Source: Alopecurus myosuroides (lineage: Eukaryota > Streptophyta > Magnoliopsida > Poales > Poaceae). Taken from it: a stretch of 64,000 nucleotides of DNA. Below, one piece after another: positions 10,041 through 23,100 of this stretch. Position 1 is the stretch's first letter. Every line of letters starts with the position of its first letter. Location: NCBI GenBank assembly GCA_028641055.1, contig CM054063.1, positions 47,245,920 to 47,309,919 of the forward strand, in the 5' to 3' direction. The position numbers were made by a program, and so were the translations under genes. Below the pieces are notes generated by a model. It searched no databases. It worked only from the letters and a program-made list of their open reading frames with translations, and was not told the origin of the DNA.

Positions 10041-11548
10041 AAACGTAACCCAAGGGATCAATCCTCCTCCTCGGACTCCTTATCCTGAGCATAATCTTCC
10101 TGATCATCCTCATCCTCATCCTCATCGTCATCATTTCTAGGATGCTGCTCTTCCAGATTCTCTTCCTCTTTAGTGATATGAGCCTTGGCACGATTACAGG
10201 AAGTGGATGGAGCGGAGGTAACCTCACTGAAATCACCCCAACGAAAAGAAGAGTTGTTCCACTAATTATAAGACGCGGTGTGGGACTCCTCAGAAGGATC
10301 AACAGGAGGGGTACGCACAATGCTAGCATTGTCTTGACGACTCTTAAGCATCTTCCTCCTTTCCTTGTAAGCATCATGGTTCTCCTTATGGACCACAATG
10401 GTCATGCAAAGGATGTTGAGCTGGAACCATGCGAGCTTCTTCTCCTCAGCTCGAACCCTTTACTTCTCACTAAGGCGGGAAGGAGGATCAACATTCTTCC
10501 TCCTAGACATGAGAGGCTCAACATCAAAGATAGAGAGGTCCTCATCCTCCTCAATGTCCTGATAGGAAACACGCTGTGGGGCATGAACTTGAAGAACCTG
10601 AAGAGTGCCAACCTTGTGATGTGTTTTAGTGGAAAGTCTAGGGACCCTGTCAAGAATGAGAATCATCACATAGGGATCATAGACAGGCACTTTCTTATTC
10701 TCATTCATGGCATGATGGATTTCTTCCTCAATAAAGTCCATGCCATCTATATTTTAACCCTCACAATCTTCTCAAGTACGGCGACACTTGTAGGCATAGT
10801 GAAGAAGATTCATTAGACCACCATGGATAGCATCCATATTGCCAGCTTGAGGAGGAATATTGCATCTGAACAAGCGAATGAGAACATTGTACACACACTT
10901 GAGATCCTTGTTGGTGCCAACACTTGCCTTATTGTCATAAAGAGGATCTAGCTGATTTTTGTTGTATGAAACCCCATGAACATGCATCCTCTTCCCAATA
11001 CCATGACCATGTAGAGGATATCCTAGAATCTCACACAGTCTCTTCATGGAAGACTCACACAAGATGCGCCAAGTCATCTATTTCAAAGGGATATCATCAT
11101 CCTAGCCAAAGGTGAATGTGGCGAAGAACTGTTGGACAACCGGGATGTTGAAGTCTTCCTGTGTGTCAATGAGCTTCTCAAGCCCAAGATTTCTTGCCAC
11201 GCAAACTGCTTCCATGAAATAGTCCTTAATGCCCAGAGTATCTAAGTTGAGAACTTTTTTCTCACAAACAAGATGATGCAGCTTGTCATAGATCTCGGTC
11301 TAAAATATCTCTTTCTCCTTCCTCCAATTGTGGGGATGTTGAGAAGTGCGAGGCATGGAGAAAAAAGGCTGCATCCTCATTGTCCTGCACTGACTCTTTC
11401 TCATGTCTGTCAAAGTAGTGATGCGGTCAAAACTAGCATTTTTAGAAAGCTCCTGCCTCTGAAGCTCAGCTTCAACTTCTTCCCTCTCACATTCTTGAGT
11501 GATAGTTCTTCTATGCCTCTGTTCACCACTTTATGGGTCGGTAACTAG
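10041..11548 (-). pseudogene. Extra ORF of K between pol and 3' LTR
   Basis: The minus strand holds a decayed coding region whose pieces add up to several hundred residues. From 11340 downward come DFNIPVVQQFFATFTFG, then MTWRILCESSMKRLCEILGY, a segment with NKDLKCVYNVLIRLFR, NMDAIHGGLMNLLHYAY and MDFIEEEIHHAMNE, ending in an acidic Asp/Glu-rich tail near 10072-10140. Single stops and frameshifts separate the pieces. The position matches the env-like ORF of Sireviruses, but I see no signal peptide or membrane segment. The text resembles uncharacterised plant transposon proteins known to me only vaguely. Function unknown. Confidence 0.55.
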
Positions 11549-12780
11549 ATAGTTGCATGCATGACCATGATGCTGACGAGATTTCCTTGGCTCAATGTTG
11601 GTATTTGAGGAGGAGGCCTTGGTCCAAACAAAAAGAGCAGAAAGATAGCAGGAAGATAAGCATGCATGTCCAGGAAGCCAACTGAGGAACCATCAAGAAA
11701 TTCTGGGGAAAAAGGTGGATCTACACCGGAGTCTCCGGTCGCAGGGGCGGAGTCTCCAGACTGCCGGAGTCTCTGGTCTGGGGGACCGGAATCTCCGGCC
11801 CTACGGCTGGGACTAAGAGCATATTCGAAACTTGGTACCCACTATTGCTAGATGACTCATAGAATGAACATTGTCGCCTAAGAGTGTTTCTACCATGAAA
11901 GTCTAGGGAAATAGCATCTCAACAACTACCTAGGTCAGGACCTAAAGAGATAGAGAAAAAAAACCCTTGTGCTACATTGTGATCCAAATCGGGGAAGGAA
12001 GGCTTCCACGATGGAGTGGTGGAAGGTTGTCGGCGACGGCGGAGGCAGTCCTGGGGAGCGGCAGCGTCGTAGGAGTGATTTTGGGTCGGGGTGGAAGAGG
12101 AGTTGTGAGGAAACTCCTCACTACAATACCCTTTTAACTCTTCCATAAACCGCCCAGACCGGAGTCTCCGGCCTAAACCCCAGATTCTTTTGTGTACCGG
12201 AGTTTCCGTGTTTAGAGCAAATACTTTGGTCAGACCGGAGTCTCAAGTGTGGCACGCCGGATTCTCTGGACCCAACTCTGTAGAAAATTGCAGATTCTGT
12301 GTGGGACATGCATGTGGCTAGATGAACAATGTTTTTATGGGATTTTTTTGGCTTGGGATTAGAACCCAAACTGGAACGGTACTTCATACCCAAAACTTGC
12401 AAGATGCAATCACATGAAAAGTCAAGAATAAGTGTATTTTCCATAAAACCACCGATACAAAAGATATGCAATGAAATCCAAATAAGATCCAAACAAGATT
12501 CAACTCTTCAAAATAAAAGAATAGGTTGGTAGCCTAGGACACCATGTAAGAGAGTATGGTATGCCACGGCAAATATGTATCATGGGTGCATGGCAAATTC
12601 TCAACATTTTATCTCGCAATTCAATAATAGAACATAGAGATAACAATGACTTTTTTTTTTACTTTGGGCATAATGGGGGGGGGGGAGGAAGAATCCAATG
12701 TATTAGGACAACACTCCCTATGGCCATGCCTACTCCTACACCCCAACACATAGTCAACTATAGGTGTGTATGCAATATCC
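11549..12780 (-). mobile_element. K internal region between pol and the extra ORF
   Basis: There is no reliable ORF. About eight further variants of the CCGGAGTCTCCGG motif lie between 11730 and 12275. A GC-rich stretch at 11990-12100 and a T10/G12 run at 12649-12685 are also present. It might hold leader or splice signals for the extra ORF. Confidence 0.45.
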
Positions 12781-13909
12781 TCAAGTCAAGCTCCTTGAAT
12801 CGATGATATTTAGCTCATTCCTTAAGAACATGAGTCTTGTATCATCAAGGGGCTTCATGAATATATCAGCAAGTTGATTTTTGGTGGGCACATATGCTAG
12901 CTCAATATAACCACAGGCAACATGATCTCTAATGAAGCGATGAGGAATCTCAACATGCTTCATTCTTGTGTGTTGCACCGTGTTGTAAGAAATATTGATA
13001 GCACTCTTATTGTTACACAAAAGAGGCACTTTGTCACAATGGACATCATATTCCTTAAAAGTTTGCCTCATCCACAAAAATTGGGTGCAAGCACTAGCAG
13101 TTCCACATACTCGGCTTCGGCGGTAGAGAGAGATATGCAAATTTGATTCTTAGAAGGCCAACTCACCAAGGACCTACCAAGGAATTAGCAAGCCTCGGAA
13201 GTCGATTTCCTATAATATTGATCAACAGCCCAATCCGAGTCCGTGTACCCACTGAGAGAAAGTTGTGCCCCCTTTGGGTATCACAAACCAAACCTTGAGG
13301 TATGAACCAAATATCGAAAGATCCTATGGACCGCCGTCATATGGTTTTCTTTAGGAGCCATTTGATACCTTGCACACACTCCTACACTTAACACAATATC
13401 AGGTCTACAAGCACAAAGATAAAGCAAAGAACCAATCATAGAACTATACAACTTTTGGTCCACATATTTACCATTCAGATTGGGCTTGATATGACACTTG
13501 GTTTGCATTGGAAGTTGAACCTCTTGAGCATGTCTTGGGTATACTTGTCTTGAGAGATGAAAGTTCCTCGAGCCAATTGCTTGATCTCAAAGACAAGGAA
13601 GAATTTGAGCTCTCCCATCATAGACATCTCAAACCTGTCAGTCATAAGCTTTAAAAATTCATCACTGAAAGCTTGATTAGTTGAGCCAAAGATAATATCA
13701 TCCATGTATAGTTGGCATATGAAAAGAACCCTTTAACCCTCTTTATGAAAAAGGTGGGATTGATTTTCCCAATTTCAAATCCACGATCTTATAAGAATTC
13801 TCTAAGGTGCTCATACCACGCATGTGGTCCTTGTTTAAGTCCATAAAGTGCCTTATCGAGCTTGTAGACATGGTTAGGGAAGTTGGGGTCCTCAAACCCC
13901 GGTGGTTGC
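12781..13909 (-). pseudogene. K reverse transcriptase C-terminal half and RNase H
   Basis: Read on the minus strand from 13909 the order is [23 protein letters not shown], the RT active-site region now YTWMDDIIFGS (the usual YVDD is damaged), a connection segment (MMGELKFFL), the MIGSLLYL/CARYQ stretch, and RNase H with STAEAEYV and NNKSAINIS. It ends near 12781 with an ADIFMKPLD motif. There is a stop in the LREFL segment at about 13790 and a frameshift near 13110. The part upstream of 13909 continues at 15547 after solo LTR L1. Confidence 0.8.
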
Positions 13910-15546
13910 TGATACGTCTCCAACGTATCTATAATTTCTGATATTCCATGATTGATATTATGACAGTTGCTACATGTTTTCCAATAAACTTTATATCATT
14001 TTTATGGATTTTCTGGGACTAACCTATTAACAAGATGCCACAGCGCCAATTCCCGTTTTTTGTTTTTTTTTTTGTTTCAGAAAAGTTGTTCTGGAAATAT
14101 TTTCGGAATTGGACGAAATAAAATCCCAGGGTCCTATTTTTCTGTCATGTACCCGGAGTCCGGAGGAGACCCGGAGGGGGGATCCGAGGCGGCCACACCA
14201 TCGGGTGGCGCACCCCTGGCCGCGCCACCATGTGATGTGGGACCCCTCGGGCGCCCACCGACATCACCATGTTGCCTATAAATTGATATTCTCGGGAAAA
14301 CCCTGAAGAACCGAGCCTCCATGCATGAAAAGTTCCATAGCCTTCGTCATAGTCAACCCTAGTCCGGAAGGATTCTTAAGATCTCCCCGGCACCCTGCCG
14401 GGACGGGAAATCATCACGGGAGGGCTCTACATCACCATGCCTGCCTCCGAAGTGATGCATGAGTAGTTCATCCTTGGACTACGGGTCCATAGCAGTAGCT
14501 AGATGGTTGTCTTCTCCTCCTTTTGTACCATCATGTTCAGATCTTGTGAGCTGCCTAACATGATCAAGATCATCTTATTGTAATGCTACATGTTGTGTTT
14601 GCTGGGATCCGATGAATATTGAGTGCTATGTCAAGTTGATTATAGATCTATCTTTTATATGTTATTTGTGATCTTGCATGCTCTCCGTTACTAGTAGATG
14701 CTCTAGCCAAGTTGATGCTTCTGACTCCAAGAGGGAGTATTTATGCTCGATAGTGGGTTCATGCCTCCAGTTATCTGGGAGAGTGACAGTAACTTCTAAG
14801 ATTATGGATGTGCTGTTCCCACTAGGGATAAAACAACAATGCTTTTTCTAAGGATAATTATATTGTTTACATCACGCACTTTACTTAATGCAATAATCTG
14901 TTGCTTGCAACTTACTAGCCGAAGTCTGCTTGGATTACGTTCTGAGGGTGGATTATTATGCATTTGGATTACGGTCTATGTATCATGTTGTAGTGCCCAA
15001 ATAAATCTCATAGTAACCATCATGTCTTGCATATTCACTACGGTGCAGCCTCTATTTCTGTCAATTGCCCAGCTGTAATTTGTTTACCCAACATGTTATT
15101 TATCTGTTTTGGAGAGACACCACTAGTGAACTGTGGACCCCGGTCCATTCTTTTATACTGATAATACAACCTACTGCAAACATGTTCTTTCTACTGCAAG
15201 CACTGTTCTCTTTCACTGCAAACAGTGTTCTCTTTTCATTCACTGCAATCATACATCATTTTCCACACTATACATCTAATCCTTTGTGTTCAGCTAAACC
15301 GGTGAGATTGACAACCTCACTGTTTCCTTGGGGAAAAGTATCTTGGTTGCGTCGTGTGCAGATTCCATGTTTCTGTTGAGCCTGGTAGTGCGCCCTATCA
15401 ACATCAGCTGTCAACAACCTTCAGAAGTGATTTCTTTATCATACTGGTCGATTAAACGTTGGTTTCTTTCTGAGGGAAAACTTTACTGATGTACTCATCA
15501 TACCTTACTCTTGAGTCTCCCATCGAACGTGTATTCACACACATCA
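13910..15546 (+). mobile_element. Solo LTR L1 (Sabrina-like) in K RT
   Basis: A single 1,637-bp LTR runs from TGATACGTCTCC (13910) to CACACATCA (15546). It is flanked on both sides by the same 5 bp, GTTGC (13905-13909 and 15547-15551). There is no internal region, so it is a solo LTR produced by LTR-LTR recombination. Removing it rejoins the Copia RT in the [12 protein letters not shown] motif. A TATA-like CTATAAATT lies near 14276. Confidence 0.92.
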
Positions 15547-16460
15547 GTTGCTTAACATATACCAACTCTTTCAATGGACCATTTAGAAAAGCACTTTTGA
15601 CATCCATTTGTTGCAATTTCAAGTTATGCGAAGTTGCATATGCAAAAAGGATACAGATGGACTCAAGGCGAGACACGGGAGCATAGGTTTCATCAAAGTC
15701 AATGCCTTCCAGTTGGGAGTATCCTTGATCTACCAATCTTTGCCTTGTTCCTCATGACAATACCATGCTCATCTTGCTTGTTCTTGAATATCCACTTGGT
15801 GACAATAACATTGTGGCAATCTTTGGCTTCTAAACTAGCTTCCACACCTTGTTGCGCTCAAACATATTCAGTTAACCATGCATAGCTTCCAACCAATCCA
15901 GATCCTCAAGAGCATCAAACACTTTCTTTGGTTCCACTATGGATATGTGAGCTTGATGCTCACTAAAACTTAACAATTGAGCTCGTGTGGTTCTATTACC
16001 TCTTAGATCACCTAACACTTTATCATCCGAGTAATCAATTTTCTTCAAAGTTGTAGCAATCCTTGCTTCACGGCGGGTTTTGATTTCCTCATTGTTGCAA
16101 GGAGGAATCACTTGATCATCTTGATTATTTGGGTCACTCTCTTGACCGGTTTGTTGGCCGTGATCATCATTATGGATTGCTTCAACATGAGACGAAGATG
16201 GTTGATCTTGGCCTTGATCTTGTCTAGCTTGAATGATAGAATAACTTGGTTCTTGCATAGGAACTTGATCATCAAGATGAGGGTCTTGAACTTGTTCTTT
16301 GGTTGGTGCGTCACATACTCCATTGGAATGTGCTTCTAGTGTAGACGAGGGCTACACTTGAGTAGAGCATAGATCTTCTTGATCTGCCACAACGTGTCCC
16401 TCAATGGGGTGAAAAAATACCACACCCATTATTCCTAGGGCTTCTTGAGGCATTTCAACA
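15547..16460 (-). pseudogene. K RT N-terminal half and integrase-RT spacer
   Basis: The minus strand from 16258 encodes a hydrophilic spacer (SSSHVEAIHNDDHGQ...), then the LDWLEAMHG piece and the RT start with DFDETYAPVSRLESI and KLQQMDVKSAFLNG. The last contains the first catalytic Asp of Copia RT. A one-base frameshift lies before VDQGYSQLEG (about 15740). Coding breaks off at 15547 at the L1 insertion. Confidence 0.8.
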
Positions 16461-16923
16461 TCTACATTAGAAACATGAAATTGCGTCACTTGGGAGCCAT
16501 CATTTACTTCGAACACCACACTTCTAGATTCAATGACAATGCGAGGGGCCTTGTCAAAGACTCTATAAGTGCGGGCCTTGTCAAAGACTCTATAAGTGTG
16601 GGATTCGACGCCATAACCAACAAATGTACCCTAAAGATATTTAGACTGGAATTTAGGCAAACGAACTCCTTTTACCAAATAGAAACACTTACAACCAAAA
16701 AATACAAAAGTAGGAGATATTTGGTTTGTTTCCGGTGAGAATCTCGTATGAAGTCTTCATTAAGACTTTGCAGAGATACAGTCGGTTTGATGAATGACAT
16801 GCCATAGAGATGGCTTCAGCCCATATATATATGGAGGAGAATTAAACTCTGCCAACATGGACCTAGCCATATCCATAAGAGTCTGGTTCTTCCTTCCGGA
16901 TATACCATTTTGTTGAGGGGCAC
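16461..16923 (-). pseudogene. K integrase C-terminal part
   Basis: The minus strand from 16923 continues the integrase core: PQQNGISGRKNQTL then MARSMLAEFN. The catalytic Glu of the usual QQNGVVERKN motif is Gly here (GGA codon), so the integrase was inactive apart from its frameshifts. The frame decays toward 16461. Confidence 0.75.
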
Positions 16924-18536
16924 TGATGGCGTGTAACACACGTTTGTTGGGAGACCCCAAGAGGAAGGTATGAAGAGCATAGTAGCAAGTTTCCCGCAGA
17001 AAGAAATCAAGGTTGAATCGACCAGTAGGAGAAAGAAATCACTTCTGAAGGTTGATGCAGCTGATGTTGAAAGGGCGCACTATCGTTTCAATAGCAACGT
17101 GGAATCTACACAACACAATCAAATTACTTTGTCCCAAAAAAGCAGTGAGGTTGTCAATCTCACCGGTTTTGCTGAAACAAAGGATTAGACATATAGTTTG
17201 GAAAATAGTACTTATTTGTAGTAGATGAAAGAGAACAATAATTGCAGAAGGAAAACATAGGGAAAAGAGTGGTTGTATATCAGTGTAAAGAAATGAACCG
17301 GGTTCCACAGTTCACTAGAGGTGTCTCTCCAAAACAGATAGATAACATGATGGGTAAACAAATTACAGCTGGACAATTGACAGATATAAAGGCTGCACCG
17401 TAGTGCATATGCATGACATGTTGATTACTATGTGATTCATGCGGGCATTACAACAAGATAAATAGACCGTTATTCAACTACATCTATGACTAATAATCCA
17501 CCCTCAGAGTGTCATCCGAGCAAACCTTGGGTATTAAGTTGCAAGCAACGGATAATTGCATTAAGCAAAGTGTGTAATGTAAACAATAAAATCATCCTTA
17601 TACAAAGCATTGTTGTTTTCTCCCTAATGGCAACATCACATCCCCCACCCGTTACGTTTCTTTCACTTGAGCGTGAGTGAAAGGGAGGCATGAACCCACT
17701 ATCGAGCATAAATACTCCCTCTTGGAGTTACAAGCATCAACTTGGCCAGAGCATCTACTAGTAGTAGAGAGCATGCAAGATAGTAAATAACATACACATG
17801 AAAGAACATGATAGATTGATAATCACTGGACATAGAATTTAATATTCATCATATCCCAGCAAACACAACATGTAGTATTACAATAAGGTGATCTTGATCA
17901 TGTTAGGCACCTCACAAGCTCTAAACATGAGGCATAAAGAGGAGAGCACAACCATCTAGCTACTGCTATGGACCCGTAGTCCAGGGATGAACTACTCACA
18001 CATCACTCCGGAGGAAGACATGGTGATGAAGAGCCCTCCGGTGATGATCCCCCTCCTGGCAAGGTGCCGGGGAGAGCCCCAAAACCCTCCCTAACTAGGG
18101 TCGACAATGACAGCGGCTATGGATCTTTTTGGTGGAATAGGCTCGGGTGTTTAGGGTTAAACCGTGGAGGAGCTTAAATCGGCGAGAGGGCAACATCGGT
18201 GGGTGGCCAGGGGACCACACCACCCCCAGGCACGATCAGAGGGGGGGCGCCCTATGGTGTGGGGACCCTGAGGCGCCCCTCCGGCTCTGAACTCCGTGTA
18301 CATGACAACTTTCTAAGACTCTAGGATTTTGTTTCGTCCAATTCCGAGAATATTTCTAGAACAACTTTTTTGAAACCAAAAACAACAGAAAACAGGAACT
18401 GGCTCTATGGCATCCTGTCAATAGGTTAGTCCTAGAAAATCCATAAAAATGACATAAAGTGTATATGAAACTTGTGGCATATGGCATGAAAATAACATGG
18501 AACATTAGAAATTATGGATACGTTTGAGACGTATCA
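16924..18536 (-). mobile_element. Solo LTR L2 (Sabrina-like) in K integrase
   Basis: A 1,613-bp LTR on the minus strand runs from ...GTTTGAGACGTATCA at the right (18536) to TGATGGCGTGTAACAC at the left (16924). Flanks are GGCAC (left) and GGTAT (right). They differ by two C-to-T changes, and the right copy restores the Copia YTP-QQNG reading, so I take them as a decayed TSD. No internal sequence is present. Confidence 0.82.
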
Positions 18537-20060
18537 GGTATATGCAGCAGAATATTGATGACGAATTACCGCTTCAGTTAGAAACTCATTTAGGGTGTAG
18601 TTCTTGAACTCGGATCCATTGTCGCTTCTAATAGCCAAGATGGGAACATTGTGTTGATGTTAAAATTGATTGGAGAAGTCCGTGACGGCTTGTTGGGTAT
18701 CACTATGAAACTTGAAGAAATAAACCCAAGTATATCTTAAATAGTCATAAAAAATCACCAAGAAATACTTCTCCCCACCAAGACTAGCTTTGGGCATGAC
18801 AACAAAGAGATCCGCATGAAGAAGTCCCAATATCCTCTTTGATGAAATGATCGTTTTGCTTGGGTGGGGAGAATCATGCATCTTTCCTTCAACACAAGCC
18901 CTACAAACAAGATCTTTCGTAAAGGAAACATTTTCTTTTAGTCCGAGGATGTGGCCACCCTTGCAAAGTTATCATGTTGACATGGGATAAGTCGCGATGC
19001 CATAACAACCCCACCTCGGACTTTTCGAAGAGATACATCGCTTGAGTGTTGGTTAAGCTCAAAAAGTCTACCACATACAACCCATTTTCAACATGCCCCA
19101 CGAAAGTGACATCAAGAGTCTTGCTCCACAAGAGGACCACGATGTTAGGTTCAAACAAGATGGACAAACCCATCTTCCCTAAAGCACGAACTGAAAGTAA
19201 ATCGTAACCAAGGGATTCGACAAGCATGACATTCACAAGAATGATGTTAGGAGCACCACCTTACCGAAACCCATTACCTCAGATTTTAAATTGTCGTCAT
19301 AAGTGACGGTTGCGTGATTTATATCTGGTCTCAACTCCATCATAAGCTCCTTGCTTTCGGTCATATGACTTGTACATCCACTATCAAGTATCCATCTCAA
19401 GCCATAGGAAGCATAGTCCTACAAGAAAGAATTGCCTTGAGTTAGAACCCATGGATGATCCTCTCATGTTAGCAATAAGGGACTAGAACCCAAATAGTTA
19501 GTCAATGTAACCATCATAGGGACCAACATATTTAGCTTTCACACCACGATAATAATCTAAAAATAAAAAGTGGTGAGGTTTGTTAGTTCCGTGGAGTCCA
19601 CTCACACCAATATTCTTATTTTCTTGTGCGGGCTTGCCCTTCTTCTGCTTGTTCTTACTCTTAAAAACATAGCCAAGACCTTGCTTTACATTTTGTGGCC
19701 TAGGAGAAACCACATTATCAACAATGGGGCCCTTTCCCTTGAGTCTTCCAAGCTCATCCTTCAATGTAGTATTCTCCTCAAGCATGATCACAAGAAGAAG
19801 TAGAAGTACTAAGCATATTGAAATGTTCTAGTTGAGTTTGAAGTTATTCATTTGATTTGGTGAGGGTAGAATGTTCATTGTCCAAGGTCTTGTGAGACTT
19901 GGTGAGCTTCTCTAGCTCCTCGGTTAGTTTATCATGACCAACACCAAACTCAACCTTTTTATTTTTAGCCATTTTATATTTACCAATTGCACGGTCACGT
20001 TCCTTAGTGAGTTTAGACAATAAATCATTATGTGACTCCTCAATAGATGTCTCACCCGGA
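18537..20060 (-). pseudogene. K gag C-terminus, protease and integrase N-terminal part
   Basis: Minus strand, right to left: a gag coiled-coil region (EESHNDLLSKL, EELEKLTKSHKTLDNEHS), a basic segment (KSKNKQKKGKP), the protease active site WILDSGCTSHMT (about 19365-19400), the GAG-pre-integrase motif LWHRDLSHVNM (about 18990) and the integrase core up to SDNGSEFKNY and HQYSAAYT at 18537. Several frameshifts are present. The gag zinc-knuckle region is not seen and was probably lost in the deletion at about 20060. Confidence 0.78.
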
Positions 20061-20100
20061 CTTCTATAGGATACTCACCGTACGAACTGAACAGTATTTT
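20050..20100. other. Large-deletion junction across nested elements
   Basis: K gag coding is recognisable up to about 20060. From about 20100 the sequence belongs to the LTR of G. On the right side K gag resumes only at 61361, after E. The expected left half of E's LTR, D's 5' LTR and gag, and G's left flank AAAAG are all absent between them. Confidence 0.6.
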
Positions 20101-23100
20101 GATTGGATTACGGGGCTTACCGGCACCCGCATCTCTTACGAGTAGGCCAACACTTATGTGTGACAACCAATCTTTACTATTCACCGTCGATGTAAACTAT
20201 CCCATAGAAACCAGGACACTACCATTGACGTACTTCATACCATACACACATGGTACGTCAACGGCTTTGAACAAGATGATAACACAACAAATCTCTAAGA
20301 CACAAAAGATGGAAATAAGTTGTAAATAGCTCTCACTAGAGCAGAGATAGCAAATACAATCATCCAGAGGACACATGTCCCAACATAACATCATTACATC
20401 TCAGCGGAAGCATTCAAAGGGGTCTGAGTACAGACAAAATCCAAATAGGCTTAAGAAGCCGGAAACGAAAAGACAGAGCCCATCCATGATGTCTCGGATC
20501 CTGCCCGGGTCCGCTACCTACTCGTCAGCAGCCTCGTCGAACTCCACGTAGTAGCCGTCACGGGGATCCTCGTAAGCGTAGTCTGCGGAAACCACATCCC
20601 CAAAGGGGTCAGTACATAAACGTACTGGCAAGCAAGACTCACAGTTCACCAAAATGTAGCCCGTCAACACCCAGCACAGATGCCTTGGGTTCAACGGAAG
20701 GAAGGGATATAAAAGATGCTGCAACTGGCTGCACTAACCAACTACAGAACATACTACAACTTCCGGCTATCAGAAAGGGGATAAGATAGCGTATCGTAAC
20801 CAACTACAACTAACCACCACACAAACCCATCCTGGACCTCGCCCCTTATCCAAAGAAGCAATCCGAGGATAACTCACACAGTTGGATTAATGATGGACCA
20901 AATTGTTGTGTCAATAAGCCTATTACTAGTCAAGTTATCATTAGTTAGGTGTAAGTTGCTCTGGGTACTTGTTAGCCAGTACTTTCACCAAGTCAACCAT
21001 AATCGCGGAAAACACGGCTTCTCGAGAAGATTTATCCCTGCAGGGGTGCACCAATTTGGCCGTACACGTAAGAATATCCCGCCAGGATGGAAATGCACTT
21101 CCACCAAGCGAGGCACTCTACACAACTCAACTCTTCTTCGCATCAAGCCCAAAGCACCACGTGCTGTGCGTGCGCGGCTAATCGAGCCCCACGAAGAAAA
21201 GGAGACCCTCATAGCACTGGAAGACCACGCCGCCCTAAATGCCGACTACAAAAGTTCCACCCTGGCCTCGGGTTCGTACCTGCATATGCGTGCACCAAAT
21301 GGAAAGCCTGAACTAAGTGTGGTGATTTGGACGAGATGCGAATCGAATCAAATTGAGGGGGGGGCGCCCATACACGCTTCCCACATGCGGATAGTGCGCT
21401 CATCATGGATCAGTAGACAAGACCCTTTTCCTATTAGGGTCGACACTAGCAGGCCTCAAAACCACGCCGGGCCTCCTGCCGGTGCCTTATCAGCAATTTA
21501 TTATTACCTCAAATTAACAGGTTGTTGTTTAACATCGAGCCCCAGAATATAAACAAATATGATAACAGAAAGTAACTGATAACAGACTCGAGCAAAAACA
21601 ACCCTAAGCATGCTAGTAAGACACGGGCCCAAGCAACGGGGTTATAGGATTGGGGGTGAGGCAATATCAGGGTTCAGGGTATCATGTGATAGGTTCGTAA
21701 CAGAAGCAACGATACATATGGCTAGCAGAAATAGACAACGGAAAGTATCGGTAACCAATGTTGAAAGGAACACAATGGTTCATGTGAGTGATAACTTGCC
21801 TGCAAACTCAGTAGCCTGGTACTGGGCTAGATCCTCAGAAGGGGTGTCGTAAAGATCGCCGGTCTCAACGTCGTCGTCTATCCGAGAAGAAGCAAACAAA
21901 CAATACAGGAAGATAAACAATCAATATCATGGCATAGTGCACAATCATGGGATGATGCATGTCAAGTTAATGGATGCACCAAAATAAACTAGTTGACATG
22001 GTAACACAATTTAAATGGACACATATGCAATTTTGAGTTGCATATGAAAAGCCCATGGATTTTAGGTTGAACAATTGTTTTCCAATTAACCAATAGGTGA
22101 AAGTGGATTAGTATGATGCATGGATGAGGAAAACAACAAAATAACAACAATAGAACCAATTTAAAATAGGGTTTACCAATTTAGAAATTTAGTTATTAAG
22201 TTAGGAAATTTTTGGTTCCTTAAAGGGATTACACAAATAGTTGTTGTTTTCACCAAGTTAAATTGTGCAAAAAAAATAACAAAATTCATATTTGAAAAGA
22301 TCATAAAATTTTGGGTGGATTACATGTTTCAAATATTGAAAAAGGAATTAGGATGAAGTTATTATGACTTAACAAAATTAAACAAGTTTTAAATGAATTT
22401 AAAACAAGCATGAATTTTACTTGAATTTTATTTGTTCAAAACATAAATTCAAATTCATATTTGAAAAGTTTATACTTTTATAGTTTGAAAACATATTTTG
22501 CATGTTCAAAAATAATTTAATTTGAGCAAGTTATGATTTTATCAAATTTAAATGATTTAAAACAAGGTTTAAATTATTTAAGCAATTTAAATTATTCAAA
22601 ACATGAAACAAAATTTATATTTGAATAGGTGGTTCAAAATGGTATGGAAAACATATTTTATTTGCATTATTTGGATTAATTATGAATTAGTTATGGATTT
22701 TAGCAAATTGCAATTGAATTATTTGAATTCAAATTTTGAATGCATTTGGAAAATTCAAAACAGAAAACAAATGGTACCAATAGGTAGATAATTTAATTTA
22801 GAGCAGTGCACATATTTTATTTTTATTATTTGGAATTATAAAACAAAAGTGATTCACTTTTTAAGTTTAAGGACCAATCTGTAATTTGGAGGGACTTGTT
22901 TTTAAAACAGAAAGTTGGAAAAACATTTGTTACCGCACACAAAGCTACCCTAGCCACTGCCAGTGGGCCTAGGGCCACTGTGTGCTTGCGTGGCAAGTGT
23001 GTGGCTGACAGGGGGCCACCCTGTCAGCACTCAGGGCAAAATGTGGTTTTTATTCCGCAGCGAGGGGACTCGAACCCGCGGGCGCGCGATTGAGCGATGC

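Noticed and set aside
9708..12685. Homopolymer runs (C13, C11, T10, G12) as functional sites
   Set aside because: Most likely slippage products in dead sequence, possibly with sequencing error.
20890..21552. 220-codon plus-strand ORF
   Set aside because: It lies in the GC-rich part of the G LTR, antisense to the element. No recognisable domain.
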